Origin: Molanna angustata
Lineage: Eukaryota; Arthropoda; Insecta; Trichoptera; Molannidae
DNA: 64,000 nt
Assembly (NCBI GenBank): GCA_963576475.1
Contig: OY754990.1
Location: 3,127,256 to 3,191,255, forward strand
Direction: 5' to 3'
Position numbers and translations under genes: made by a program. The notes beneath the pieces are model-generated. The model was given only the letters and a program-made list of their open reading frames with translations, searched no databases and was not told the DNA's origin. Below, piece by piece: positions 33,373 to 45,804 of the stretch (position 1 is its first letter; each line of letters starts with the position of its first letter).

Positions 33373-33429
33373 CTTTAAATTGTTACTTTATACATCAAAT
33401 GTGTGTATTTTAATTTTGAAATATTGGGC

Positions 33430-33603
33430 CTGAGTCAAATTGTAAACGCTGTTCGCTTTCAAAAAGCGCTATTTTTTAATGGTATTTGGCGTTTACCTAC
33501 TGTTCGTTGTTGTGAAAAAAACTTTCTACGACAAACGTCAAATCCCTTACAACAAATAAATAAATAACGTTTTGCGAACAGCGTTTACAATTTGACCCAG
33601 GGG
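33430..33603. mobile_element. Small MITE, ~170 bp
   Basis: The left end 'gagtcaaattgtaaacgctg' and the right end 'cagcgtttacaatttgaccc' are inverted over about 25 bp, including 'ttcgc/gcgaa'. The interior holds a second pair around 'ggcgtttac'. No open frame. Confidence 0.75.
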
Positions 33604-33639
33604 ACATGTACCTACATATAAGGAAGCAATTATTCCTAT

Positions 33640-34110
33640 TTGTATAACGAAATTTGTTTATTTTTTCGTCTTCTGATCCTTTTGCGGTTTCATAATGTGT
33701 TTTTAATGAATTTAATATGTTTTATAATGTGTTTTTAATGAATTTAATATATTTATAATGTGTTTTAATCAATTTCGGTTTTATAATGCGTTTATTATTA
33801 TGTATTTATAATTTTTAACCAAATCGGTTTTATAATTTGTTTATTATACTTAATGTATTTATAATTTTTGTAATGTACTTATAATTATTATAATGTGTTT
33901 ATAATTTTTATAATGTATTTATAATGTGTTAATTATAACGTATTTATAATTTTTGTAATGTACTTATAATTATTATAATGTGTTTATAATTTTTATAATG
34001 TATTTATAATGTGTTAATTATAACGTATTTATAATTTTTAATCAAATCGATTCTATAATGTGTTTTTAATCAATTTAATGTGTTTTTAATCACTTTTAAT
34101 TATTTTTTTG
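33640..34110. repeat. Degenerate 'ttataatgtgttttta' repeats with an ~80-bp direct duplication
   Basis: Variants of 'tttataatgtgtttttaat' fill the region. A block of ~85 bp ('taatttttgtaatgtactta ... gttaattataacgtattta') occurs twice back to back near 33855 and 33945. Confidence 0.75.
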
Positions 34111-34139
34111 TTGAAATTTTATATTTTGTTAAAATTTAA

Positions 34140-34330
34140 AAAAATATAAAGAGAGTGCTAGGCCTACATAAATTTAATACTCAGAATTTTCGCTCCAGTC
34201 AGAGGTTATCAACTTATGAATTTTTATTTTATATTTCCATATACATATAACCACAAAAACTATAAAAGCTAGAACGCTGAATATTTGTATAAATGTAGAC
34301 AAACACAATATGAAAAAAAATCCATGATAT
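34140..34330 (+). mobile_element. Internal fragment of Helitron-like family H
   Basis: 'cagtcagaggttatcaactt', 'aaaactataaaagctagaac' and 'gctgaat...tgtagacaaa' are the reverse complement of the internal segment at 23540-23720. Neither terminus is present. Confidence 0.6.
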
Positions 34331-34390
34331 CATTTTTATTTATTTAAGGGACAAATACAGTCTTATAAAATAAACAGAAAAATACACCAG

Positions 34391-35192
34391 ACAAATTTAT
34401 GTGTTCAATTGCCTATATTTCTAAAATACACCATGACAAATTTATGTGTTCAATTGCCTATATTTCTAAAATACACCATGACAAATTTATGTGTTCAATT
34501 GCCTATATTTCTAAAATACACCATGACAAATTTATGTGTTCAATTGCCTATATTTCTAAAATACACCATGACAAATTTATGTGTTCAATTGCCTATATTT
34601 CTAAAATACACCATGACAAATTTATGTGTTCAATTGCCTATATTTCTAAAATACACCATGACAAATTTATGTGTTCAATTGCCTATATTTCTAAAATACA
34701 CCATGACAAATTTATGTGTTCAATTGCCTATATTTCTAAAATACACCATGACAAATTTATGTGTTCAATTGCCTATATTTCTAAAATACACCATGACAAA
34801 TTTATGTGTTCAATTGCCTATATTTCTAAAATACACCATGACAAATTTATGTGTTCAATTGCCTATATTTCTAAAATACACCATGACAAATTTATGTGTT
34901 CAATTGCCTATATTTCTAAAATACACCATGACAAATTTATGTGTTCAATTGCCTATATTTCTAAAATACACCATGACAAATTTATGTGTTCAATTGCCTA
35001 TATTTCTAAAATACACCATGACAAATTTATGTGTTCAATTGCCTATATTTCTAAAATACACCATGACAAATTTATGTGTTCAATTGCCTATATTTCTAAA
35101 ATACACCATGACAAATTTATGTGTTCAATTGCCTATATTTCTAAAATACACCATGACAAATTTATGTGTTCAATTGCCTATATTTCTAAAAA
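34391..35192. repeat. 45-bp tandem array, ~17.7 perfect copies
   Basis: The unit 'atgtgttcaattgcctatat' + 'ttctaaaatacaccatgacaaattt' repeats without a visible mismatch until the last copy. Because 45 is a multiple of three, two plus-strand frames stay open for about 265-275 codons (one reads MCSIAYISKIHHDKF repeatedly). There is no start context, splice signal or non-repeat coding sequence, so I treat these as artefacts of the array. Confidence 0.95.
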
Positions 35193-35309
35193 TTAAGTAC
35201 AAAAATATCGATAAACGCCGAAATACTCCAACTGAATAATTAAATTTTCTATAAAAAGTTTAAACATTATAGTAGTGCATAAAATCAAAGTGAATGACAA
35301 ACGTTGGGC

Positions 35310-35380
35310 AAGTCCGGTCAAACGTTAAAATCAAAACCCTCATGATTACCCATATCATGGAAATATATTTTTTTTAATAT
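35310..35380 (+). mobile_element. Half-copy of the fold-back element at 54.6 kb
   Basis: 'gggcaagtccggtcaaacgt', 'aaatcaaaacc' and 'atgattacccatatcatgga' match one arm of the 54607-54794 fold-back. The second arm is absent. Confidence 0.5.
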
Positions 35381-35644
35381 AAGTATACCTATATTATTAA
35401 ATATTATACAAATAAAAGTATTTTGCGAAAACAATTTTTTATGTTTCTAAAACAAAATATAAATGGTAATATTTCCTCTTAAATGCACTAATGATAACAA
35501 TTTATTATGAATCAAGATATGTATGAGTCACAGTAAATGTTGTATGTATGTATGTTAGAACCTACCTATGTAAACACAGTGAGGTTATCAAGGTAAAACA
35601 ACTTTAGTATGATGTAGAGTGTAGGTACATCTATTTTTATATAC

Positions 35645-35712
35645 TAGTTGCATGTTACACATGAAATCCAACTATCAATACCGATAGAATGTATAGATGA
35701 AGTATACGTACC
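35645..35712 (-). mobile_element. Helitron-like family H, terminal fragment
   Basis: 'actagttgcatgttacacat' followed by 'aaatccaactatcaat' and 'gatagaatgtatag'. Only the 3' terminal ~65 bp are present. Confidence 0.6.
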
Positions 35713-35744
35713 ATATAACGAACCCGTTAATTGGAGATAATAAC

Positions 35745-36490
35745 CAAAATGCTCAGTCCTAGGTACCTAAATAGTAATTCCTAACCTCACTGGAGTATTT
35801 AGTATTCTTAAGTTAGCAATTGTATTGCAGAGACATCACTAACTAAATACTATGACAAACTTAAGGTCGATGGCGTAGCATTTCACATTATTGTGTATGA
35901 TGAAAAGAGGTAGATATACGTTTAAAATGTTTTTTTGTCATAACAACACAAACACATGTTGTAACCAAGCTAACACTGACAGCTCGATGTCAAGTTTTTT
36001 TGTCATAACAACACAAACACATGTTGTAACCAAGCTAACACTGACAGCTCGATGTCAAGTTTTTTTGTCATAACAACACCAACACATGTTGTAACCAAGC
36101 TAAGACTGACAGCTCGATGTCAAGTTTTTTCTGAAATTCCAGTGAATTTTTGACATCTCGTATGGATCGCTGAATACTCTGTTTGGTATTTGATTTGATA
36201 AAATTACCAAATACATATTTGACGAAGTAACTAAAATCATCATCCATCAAAACATCTCGTATTTTAGTATTAAACCACTCGTAAGGTTCCTCGCTATCAA
36301 CCTTACTTTTTGACAGTTTGTAAATGTTAGTTTATGTCGACGCGCATGCGCTAAGTATTTAGATATGTCTCTGCAATGCAATGTGTCTCATACGTGAAGT
36401 TGGTAGCATCCTCCAGTTAGGAAGTCACGTGATCTCCTAACTTAAGTGAGCGACTGTGCAATGAAAACATGGTTATGTATTTAGGCCGTA
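35745..36490. mobile_element. DNA transposon family E (non-autonomous)
   Basis: Collinear, in reverse, with 52868-53690 and partly with 57450-57592. One end has 'gtaattcctaacctcactgg', the other 'gtgcaatgaaaacatggtta' and 'gtatttag'. 'ctaaatact/agtatttag' strings occur near both ends. Inside are three 65-bp tandem units ('tgtcataacaacacaaacac ... gctcgatgtcaag', 35932-36126). Minus-strand codons at 36100-36300 (EPYEWFNTK, FVKYVFGNFIKS) look like a coding relic of unknown kind. Confidence 0.65.
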
Positions 36491-36508
36491 GATTTTGTGT
36501 AGTACCTA

Positions 36509-36680
36509 CCCCCTATTAAGTAACTATTGTAACTAAATTAGGAACGTTCTAAAATTGTAGATTTACGGTCTTATTTCACCGTTATAAAATATCAACTTGG
36601 ACTAAATGGAATAGGAACGTATCTATTTTGGTCGGAACGTTCTTAAAAAGTTACTGAATTAAGACATATTTTGAATAATT
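36509..36680 (+). mobile_element. Half-copy of the fold-back element at 43.0 kb
   Basis: 'cccctattaagtaactattg', 'taactaaattaggaacg', 'aaatatcaacttggactaaa' and 'ttcttaaaaagttactgaat' match the left arm of 43021-43436 in order. Confidence 0.65.
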
Positions 36681-36774
36681 TTAAGATGTTTCGGTTTTCG
36701 ATATTTTTGAAAATATATACAGTTAAACACATAAATTTGTCTTATAAAATTAAAACTAACATATCTTTTTTTTT

Positions 36775-36900
36775 AACCCAGCACGCTAATCGTCCATCTA
36801 AAAATGCTTGTGCTATAGGCGAACGAAATTGTTCGAGGCAGCAAGGGTGGATTTCGAAGTCACTGTCATTGTATCACTATGCCACCGACCCTTTTAAAAT
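36775..36900 (-). mobile_element. Rearranged SINE S2 fragment
   Basis: 'acccagcacgctaatcg', 'gcttgtgctataggcgaacg' and 'tatgccaccgaccctttt' are S2 pieces in altered order, with much substitution. Confidence 0.4.
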
Positions 36901-37264
36901 TGATTGTAGGTACCTAAAGGATGCGTCACTAATTTGGAATTCTGATGATGTCCTTTAGGAATTCAATGAATGTCCGGATGTGAGATTATATGTAAAGGAC
37001 AAGACATGACTTCACGAGAGTAAGTAAAAGTAAAATTCAGGACACGTACATTAGTAGAAAGGACATTGTTGTCAGAAATAAACAATAAATAAAATAACGC
37101 ATACATTCATTCATTCACACCATCACGGCAAAGTACAGGGTTTCCTTGTTGGGCAGCAGTAAACTACTTATCTTTGTTGTGCCTACTTAATTTCCGTGTC
37201 CGGAACACCATCATATTCGTAACCCCCAATATTCGGCCATTCGGATTTTATTTATTTAAAACTT

Positions 37265-38303
<1,039 letters not shown>

Positions 38304-38362
38304 TATTATTATCTTTGGGGTTATCCCGCGTCAAAATCAGATCCTTGGAAGGATCTTTCGTC

Positions 38363-38406
38363 AACCGACGTTTCGCCTGGATCACACCAGGCATCTTCAG
38401 GGCCTT
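38363..38406 (-). ncRNA. Hammerhead-ribozyme-like motif, PLE-A left end
   Basis: Identical in sequence to the right-end copy, on the opposite strand: core CTGAAGA (complement at 38394-38400), stem II gcctgg/ccaggc, GAAACGTC. A second partial copy (38413-38447) lacks GAAAC and cannot be functional. Confidence 0.65.
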
Positions 38407-38449
38407 GTTGATCGCCTGGATCACACCAGGCATCTTCAGGGCCTTGTTG

Positions 38450-39231
38450 CCTCCAATTTTGTTATAAATAAAGCAGTCAAACGTCAAACTAATAAAAACG
38501 TCATAAAAATTGATAAAACTATTTCTGAAAAACCGTTAGCTACAGCTTTTTTACCATACATAAAAGGAACCACAGATAAAATCAGTCGCCTTCTAAATCA
38601 ACATAATATTAGAACAGTCTTTAGAACAGAAAATAAAATATCAACCCTTCTGCGAAATGTAAAAGACAAAATCCCTCTAGAGTCTCATGGCATATACGAA
38701 ATACCATGTAAATCATGCGACAAGACATACGTGGGAAAAAGTAACAGAAAAATATCAGCCAGGGTCGCGGAGCATAGAGTGGATTCAAATAATAGAAAAT
38801 TAACGTCTTCACTAGTCCAACATACTCTGAACGAAGGACATCAAATCGATTTCGATAATGCACGCGTAGTTGCAAGTATTAACACAGAAACAGTAAGAAT
38901 TTATAGAGAGGCAATCGAAATTTACAAAAGGAAGAATGTCGTGAATAATCGAGACGATGGTGTGCGTCTCCCGCTGGCCTGGAAAAATATCTTACATAAA
39001 AATAGAATCGACAATAAAAATAAAAATAACATTATAAAACATTCATTAAATACCTCAGAAATTGACAGCAATAAAAATCCCATTACAGTAAACCCATTAA
39101 ATGTTAAACGCCAAACAAATAAAATTAATACAATAGATACATCATTAAGCGTGAGGCGAATCACCAGAAGCCAGTCAAAAGCCATTAAGGCGAACAAAAG
39201 CGGGGAAAACCCATCTACCCCAACAGTTTAA
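38450..39231 (+). pseudogene. GIY-YIG endonuclease part of Penelope-like element A
   Basis: About 260 codons are open. A linker (FLPYIKGTTDKISRLLNQHN) typical of the region between Penelope RT and nuclease is followed by HGIYEIPCKSCDKTYVGKSN, R.SARVAEH, and LVQHTLNEGHQIDF. This gives GIY, YVGKS, the catalytic R, the H and the CKSC cysteine pair. A lysine/asparagine-rich tail ends at 39231. The apparent upstream extension of the frame through the (TA)n is not part of the protein. 5' truncation removed the RT. Confidence 0.85.
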
Positions 39232-39321
39232 ACTTTAACTTTCCAATCTTCACTTGGTGCTAGGTTCTCGGCTCGAACGGACGTGCTTGCACTGACACAC
39301 GAAGCGAGAATCTATCAACAA

Positions 39322-39364
39322 GGCCCTGAAGATGCCTGGTGTGATCCAGGCGAAACGTCGGTTG
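39322..39364 (+). ncRNA. Hammerhead-ribozyme-like motif, PLE-A right end
   Basis: GGCC upstream of the core can pair with GGTT downstream of the cleavage site (two GC, two GU pairs) as stem I. Core CTGAAGA is at 39326-39332. One extra T precedes stem II GCCTGG-tgtgat-CCAGGC (39334-39351). GAA, then ACGU as a self-complementary stem III, and C39359 as predicted cleavage site. All catalytic core bases match the hammerhead consensus. Confidence 0.68.
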
Positions 39365-39460
39365 ACGAAAGATCCTTCCAAGGATCTGATTTTGACGCGG
39401 GATAACCCCAAAGATAATAATAATTTCATATTTTCAAATACCCGTGAAAACCTTTCTAGT

Positions 39461-39607
<147 letters not shown>

Positions 39608-39639
39608 CATACAATAAACATAAACATAATATTAATCAC

Positions 39640-39725
39640 AATAAATCAACTGTGTACACAAAAATCCCGCAGGGCACAGCCTGTCTTTGGGTATATCAAT
39701 TTAAAAATAGTCAAAATTATTTTGT
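39640..39725 (-). mobile_element. CR1-like 3' UTR fragment
   Basis: 'aatcccgcagggcacagcct' and 'gtctttgggtatatca' match 'atcccacaaggcttagcctg' and 'tatgtgggtatacct' at 6140 of the full-length element. Confidence 0.5.
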
Positions 39726-40220
39726 TAATAACATTAAATATTTATAATAAAGTAAAGTGCTAAGGCAAGAAATAAGTACAAAAATATATAGAAGACAACT
39801 TAGATATAAAATATACATACACATATTATATACAAAACATCGATAAGTATATGTATATGAAACAGCAGACTGACAGCGACTATACCAAATATTATACCCG
39901 CAGTCGACAGCAACAATACTTGGCAAGTACAAGGATATGCATGTCGCAGTCAATCTACATATTCTATATAAGATTAAATATTTCCAATTAAGATTAAAAA
40001 AAATAAAATAAAAACATCATTGAACATTAACACGAGAGCAGCAGTTTGAGAAAAAATAAAGAAAAATAACAATAAAATATACCAATAATTTCAGAAAAAA
40101 GTATGCCTACATTATACATTCATTTGAAAACCCAACAAGTAACAAACAAATAAATACAAATTATAATATAAGTAACAGTAGATTAACATTAATTAATTCA
40201 GAATAAATATTTAATAATAA
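39726..40220. other. No supported gene; AT-rich
   Basis: Probably further 3' UTR or decayed retroelement sequence. No frame with motifs. Confidence 0.4.
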
Positions 40221-40221
40221 A

Positions 40222-40345
40222 TAATGAACACTTCCTTGCACCCTGCGCAAGTGGCGAGTTTATTACCGTATGGCAATTTCTTCCAACTAACCAGTGTTTC
40301 CAGCCCAGAGAAGCAATAATTAAATGAATTTAAATAAATTTCGCG
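40222..40345 (-). mobile_element. SINE family S1, head missing
   Basis: In reverse: 'aatgaacacttccttgcacc', 'ctgcgcaagtggcgagttta', 'ggcaatttcttccaactaac', 'cagtgtttccagcccagaga'. The tRNA-like part is lost. Confidence 0.75.
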
Positions 40346-41255
40346 GTCGGCGGTTTAATAGAGTTTGTTGTAACACCAAAAAGTAAATATGTAGAGGTAA
40401 AAATACTTACATAAAAATAAAAGAAGCAGGATCAGCCCCCCCTGGACAACGTGTCATTTAGCTCAAGAAAAGAAACAAGAAAAGATAACTCAATGTATGG
40501 AAGTGACAGTTGCCAGTCACGTGACTGGTATAGTAGGTATATATATATTGTTATAAAAAATAAATAAAAATAAAAATAATCAGCTGTGTCCTGTTAGATG
40601 CGACACAAGGGAAGGGAAGGGTGTGCTAGAGTAAAGAGGAAATAGATGTTTATATAGTAAAACACACCTTGTATGCACTCGTCTGCAGTGCACTCTATTG
40701 TCGTAATACTATACTAGGTAGGTTGGTAGGTAGGTATGTTATATGGTGCTATGTTTACACTAATACACCACGTGTGTGTTTAGTTAACTGCATGTGCTGT
40801 TTGAAAAACAATCTTCGTCTGTGCATCCCTCGCATCTTAAAATGAATGTACATTGTGCTGTGCTCACATCCGCCCTGATGATGACTCAATTTACTTTAAA
40901 ACAAAGTACCTATGTGTAGTTATCACCACAGAGATATCAGAAATTGCATCCACCGGATCCGCTATATTAAAAATACATCTTGTGAAAAAACCGGCTTCTA
41001 AATTAAACAAGATAGAATAAATTTGGCATTCGATTCTCTATGCCTACCCCATGAGGGACATGGCATGATGTATGTATGTATGCAGTAATATTATATTCAC
41101 CCTATACATACGTGTTATACAGATTGTAATCGCCTTTGCAAATTGATGAGTTTGATGTTTTTTTTTTCTCGTGCAAATATGTGACGTTCGGTTTTCTCTG
41201 CCTACCTTACGAGAGACATGGCGTGATGGTATAAACCCCTTTTCAAAAAAGAAAT
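40346..41255. other. No supported gene; two RTE-end tags
   Basis: 'gcctaccccatgagggacat' at 41041 followed by ATGT repeats, and 'gcctaccttacgagagacat' at 41201, are short 3' ends of RTE-like insertions. The rest is anonymous. Confidence 0.45.
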
Positions 41256-41261
41256 GCGAAG

Positions 41262-42445
41262 AATAACACCGCTTTTCCTTTTTTATAAAAATAATACCTC
41301 TTTTCCAAAAAGTATCGCGAATAATAACACCGTATTTCCTTTTTCTACAAAAATATCACCTCTTTTCCAAAAAGTAACGCGAATAATAACGCCGCTTTTT
41401 CCTTTTTTACAAAAATATCACCCCTTTACCAAAAAGTAACTTCGAATAATAACACCGCTTTTCCTTTTTTTACAAAAATATCACCCCTTTACCAAAAAGT
41501 AACGCGAATAATAACACCGCTTTTCCTTTTTAACACAAATATTACCCCTTTGCCAAAAAGTAACGCGAATAATAACACCGCTTTTCCTTTTTTAACAAAA
41601 ATATCACCCCTTTACCAAAAAGTAACTTCGAATAATAACACCGCTTTTCCTTTTTTTACAAAAATATCACCTCTTTACCAAAAAGTAACTTCGAATAATA
41701 ACACCGCTTTTCCTTTTTTACAAAAATATCACCCCTTTACCAAAAAGTAACTTCGAATAATAACACCGCTTTTCCTTTTTTACAAAAATATCACCCCTTT
41801 ACCAAAAAGTAACTTCGAATAATAACACCGCTTTTCCTTTTTTACAAAAATATCACCCCTTTACCAAAAAGTAACTTCGAATAATAACACCGCTTTTCCT
41901 TTTTTACAAAAATATCACCCCTTTACCAAAAAGTAACTTCGAATAATAACACCGCTTTTCCTTTTTTACAAAAATATCACCCCTTTACCAAAAAGTAACT
42001 TCGAATAATAACACCGCTTTTCCTTTTTTTACAAAAATATCACCTCTTTACCAAAAAGTAACTTAGAATAATAACACCGCTTTTCCTTTTTTACAAAAAT
42101 ATCACCCCTTTACCAAAAAGTAACTTCGAATAATAACACCGCTTTTCCTTTTTTTACAAAAATATCACCCCTTTACCAAAAAGTAACGCGAATAATAACA
42201 CCGCTTTTCCTTTTTAACACAAATATTACCCCTTTGCCAAAAAGTAACGCGAATAATAACACCGCTTTTCCTTTTTACAAAAATATTAGCCCTTTGCCGA
42301 AAAGTAACGCGAATAATAACACCGCTTTTCCTTTTTTAACAAAATATTACCCCTTTGCCAAAAAGTAACGCGAATAATAACACCGCTTTTCATTTTTACA
42401 AAAATATTACCCTTTTGCCGAACACCGATTTTCCCTTTCCTACAA
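41262..42445. repeat. 61-63-bp tandem array, ~19 copies
   Basis: The unit contains 'ataataacaccgcttttcct', 'acaaaaatatcacccctt' and 'taccaaaaagtaacttcga'. Two subtypes ('aacttcga' and 'aacgcga') are interspersed, with the acgcga type at both ends and the acttcga type in the homogenised core. T-run lengths vary. Confidence 0.92.
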
Positions 42446-42449
42446 AAAT

Positions 42450-43015
42450 AACACGATTAATTTATTACTGTTATAGTACACATCGGATTTTCTGATGATC
42501 CCTTATACTTACCAGGGTGCAAAAAAAGAACAATAATCCAAGTTTCATACTAACACATACCAACACATCATGTAGACAGAGAAAACCGAGCGCTATACAT
42601 CTCTTTCTTACAATCGTAGCTTCCTCTACATTCATGCATCGTCTCTAAAATGCCGGCCGATTTTTGAAGCTGCCTAATGATACCTATACACAAATAACAC
42701 AACAATACCTACATAATATTTGTTCGTTAAATTGTCTATTCTTGAAATAACAATGTCTAATATTGACTTAGCTCACACTTTATCTCTTAAATTGTTGACT
42801 TTACTATCAGCTAACGCAAACTCTGCAATTTATATGTACTATTTATTATCAATGATTTTATTTATTTATTTATATTTTTGTACATAATATAAACAAATGT
42901 AATGCACACTGGTGAGCTTATTGCCACTAGGCAATTTCTTACAACCATTCATAACATTACGTTCGATTCTATAACTTTTTAAGAACGTTTCAGCTAAGAT
43001 AGGTGTGTTCCTATT
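42450..43015. other. No supported gene; degenerate S1 fragment near 42895
   Basis: 'cactggtgagcttattgcca' followed by 'aggcaatttctta' at 42905-42945 resembles S1 in reverse. The rest is unassigned. Confidence 0.35.
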
Positions 43016-43020
43016 CCACT

Positions 43021-43436
43021 TACACAAGTTGATATTACCCCCTATTCAGTAACTATTGTAACTAAAATAGGAACGTACTAAAATTGTAGATATGTTGTGT
43101 AATGACTTACGGTCTTATTTCAGCGTTATAAAATATCAACTTGGACTAAATGGAATAGGAACGTACTTATATTGGACGGAACTTTCTTAAAAAGTTACTG
43201 AATCAGACGTATTATGAATAATTATGAAATTTTCATTATTTTCGTAATTATTCAAAATACATCTAATTCAGTAAATTTTTAAGAACGTTCCGGCTAATAT
43301 AGGTATGTTACTATTCCATTTAGTCAAAAATAAGGTTTATATTTTATAACGCTGAAATAAAAGCGTAAATCTAAAATCTACAATTTTAGTAGGTATGTTC
43401 CTATTTTAGTTACAATAGTTACTGAATATGGGGTAT
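43021..43436. mobile_element. Fold-back element, ~200-bp arms
   Basis: The left arm begins 'cccctattcagtaactattg' and the right arm ends with its complement 'caatagttactgaatatggg'. Mirrored blocks 'aaaataggaacgta', 'ttataacgctgaaata' and 'ttaagaacgttcc' run to a loop near 43228. Partial arms also occur at 42975 and 36509. No coding capacity. Confidence 0.8.
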
Positions 43437-43649
43437 TTATATAACGCTGAAATAGGAACGTTCTAACTCCAAGTAAGCAATGAATTAGTCCAATTCCCTA
43501 TTCTATAACCACATTTTAGTCTGTACAACTGTCAAAACGTTCCTAATTTTAGTTCACACCTAATTGGAAGCGTACTAGTTATTTTCACAGCAGTCCGGGA
43601 TATTTTAGTTAAGTCAAACATCAGTTGTGTGTAGCAAAAAAAAAATGGA

Positions 43650-44280
43650 TAATTTACTCGTGTTGTGTCTTATGTTGAAAATAAAAACTCGTGTTGTGTC
43701 TTATGTTGAAAATAAAAACTCGTGTTGTGTCTAATGTTGAAAATAAAAAAAATGGATAATTTACTCGTGTTGTGTCTTATGTTGAAAATAAAAAAAATGG
43801 ATAATTTACTCGTGTTGTGTCTTATGTTGAAAATAAAAAAAAATGGATAATTTACTCGTGTTGTGTCTTATGTTGAAAATAAAAAAAATGGATAATTTAC
43901 TCGTGTTGTGTCTTATGTTGAAAATAAAAAAAAATTAATAACTCGTGTTGTGTCTTATGTTGAAAATAAAAAAAAATTAATAACTCGTGTTGTGTCTTAT
44001 GTTGAATTAATAACTCGTGTTGTGTCTTATGTTGAATTAATAACTCGTGTTGTGTCTTATGTTGAAAATAAAAAAAAATTAATAACTCGTGTTGTGTCTT
44101 ATGTTGAATTAATAACTCGTGTTGTGTCTTATGTTGAATTAATAACTCGTGTTGTGTCTTATGTTGAATTAATAACTCGTGTTGTGTCTTATGTTGAATT
44201 AATAACTCGTGTTGTGTCTTATGTTGAAAATAAAAAAAAATGGATAATTTACTCGTGTTGTGTCTTATGTTGAAAATAAA
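43650..44280. repeat. Composite 30/45-bp tandem array
   Basis: The core 'ctcgtgttgtgtcttatgtt' is joined by either 'gaattaataa' (30-bp unit) or 'gaaaataaaaaaaatggata...' (~45-bp unit). About 17 units, with the 30-bp type clustered in 43990-44225. Open frames on both strands are artefacts. Confidence 0.9.
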
Positions 44281-44284
44281 AACC

Positions 44285-44425
44285 AAAGAATATGTTCACC
44301 AATTATGCCTTCTTATTGAGTTCCCTTATCAATGCAACTCAAAAAGGAGGCATAATTGGTGAACGTTGCGCAAGCGCATAAAGTGATCACGTAAACCAGC
44401 CGATGACAGGTCGTAAACCCTGTCA
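44285..44425 (-). mobile_element. Interspersed repeat family D with internal inversion
   Basis: 'tgttcaccaattatgccttc' is immediately followed by its own complement 'aggcataattggtgaacgtt' and the normal D sequence to 'gacaggtcgta'. One end is duplicated in inverse orientation. Confidence 0.65.
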
Positions 44426-44429
44426 TAAT

Positions 44430-45135
44430 TAATTTATCATTATTATTATTAATATGTATAGAAATCGTACAATTTTGGGTATTTCTGTTTTTAATTATGA
44501 AGATATAATACTATTTACAGTTTTCTATTTCGACTTACTACACTTAAGTCCCAGATCCAGAACCCCTATAATTAAACAAGCGAAGATTCCCCCAATATTC
44601 CCTATTGAGTATCGATAAAAGTAATTAACAAAATAATTACGAACGGAGGGGAATAATTAATATTTATATAATATGTAGGTACATACAAACCATCACGCCA
44701 TTTCTCTCTTATTGAGGAGTGAACGCTATGCACTTTTATTCTTTGCACACATTCATACATGCTCCATATACCTAATAATAATTATGTTTCTACAACTACA
44801 ACCTCTTTCAACAACCATAATATAAGTACCTACACATAATGGTTATGTGACCAAACAATATCAGTGTGTTTGCTTTCTTTCTGTTCACAATAAATAACCT
44901 TTATATGTAATCTGTGATATCTGGTAGTTTTCATACACAGATGTATTAAAATAACACGCGTTTAAACAATTAACATAGTTTATTATAATTTACAGTAAAT
45001 ATGTATATATATACAAGAGCAAAGTACAATAAATAGTTTACAAATTGAACCACTACTGAGAGCACTGTCGTAGATAAAAAGCCTCGACAAACCCCCGACA
45101 TTCCTTTATATAAAACCCCGAAGATTGCCAAATAA
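44430..45135. other. No supported gene
   Basis: AT-rich; one reverse RTE-end tag ('accatcacgccatttctctc') at 44690. Confidence 0.4.
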
Positions 45136-45137
45136 AG

Positions 45138-45798
45138 TGGTACCTCGACATACGAGTTTAATTCGTTCCGCAACCTTGCTCGTATCTTGAATTACTCGTA
45201 TCTCGAAGCAAATTTCCCCATACAAAACAATTAAACTACTATTAATCCGTTCCAACCCCCAAAATGTCACCCCAGTTATTTTTGTTACGCGGTTTTGAAT
45301 AATAACATATGTATTTATAAATGACAAATATTTACTGTACAAAAACAAAAAAGGGAATGTAAAGAAATAAATTAGATATCCTCACTGGTCTTTGCCTTTT
45401 TCGCTACATTTTTTTTCATTTTCACCTGTAGGCCGTTTAGAAAAAAACATGTCCAAGGAGGTTTGTTTCTTCCTCCCTCTCAGAATGTTCCGGAAATGAG
45501 TAACTTTTTCTGGGTGTTTCTTTTCCACGAACTGTGAAACTTTCTCCCACATTCCTAAGATCTCCTTTATCTCACTTGTAGAAATAACCTCCTCCTCCTC
45601 TGACTCCTCGAAACCAATTTCTTACATAACCTCCGTATGCTGCTGTGACTGTAACTCTTGTATCTACCGGCCGACCTGCTAAACCGAACTCGTATGTCGA
45701 ATTTCGCTCGTAACTCAAAGCAAAAAATCACTCGCTCGCCGGCTCGTATATCGAAAAACTCGTATGTTGGGGCACTCGTATGTCGAGGTACCACTGTA
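45138..45798 (-). mobile_element. pogo/Tigger-like DNA transposon, internally deleted
   Basis: The left end 'agtggtacctcgacatacga' and the right end 'tcgtatgtcgaggtaccact' are perfect inverses over ~20 bp. Subterminal 'ctcgtat' motifs repeat at both ends. The ~660-bp element keeps only the transposase C-terminus on the minus strand. TA follows the right end; the left flank is 'taa'. Confidence 0.85.
45383..45625 (-). pseudogene. C-terminal tail of a pogo/Tigger-type transposase
   Basis: The minus frame reads an acidic stretch (FEESEEEEVISTSEI) followed by ILGMWEKVSQFVEKKHPEKV, RNILRGRKKQTSLDMFFSKR and a stop. This acidic-then-'W..v..fve..hP.k......lK.rqkQtsLd.ff.k' ending is typical of Tigger-family transposases. 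The DDE domain is deleted. Confidence 0.75.
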
Positions 45799-45804
45799 CT
45801 TCAT

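Noticed and set aside
34399..35239. Two long plus-strand frames (265 and 276 codons) of 15-residue repeats
   Set aside because: They exist only because the 45-bp unit is a multiple of three and lacks stops in two frames; no non-repeat coding sequence or splice context.
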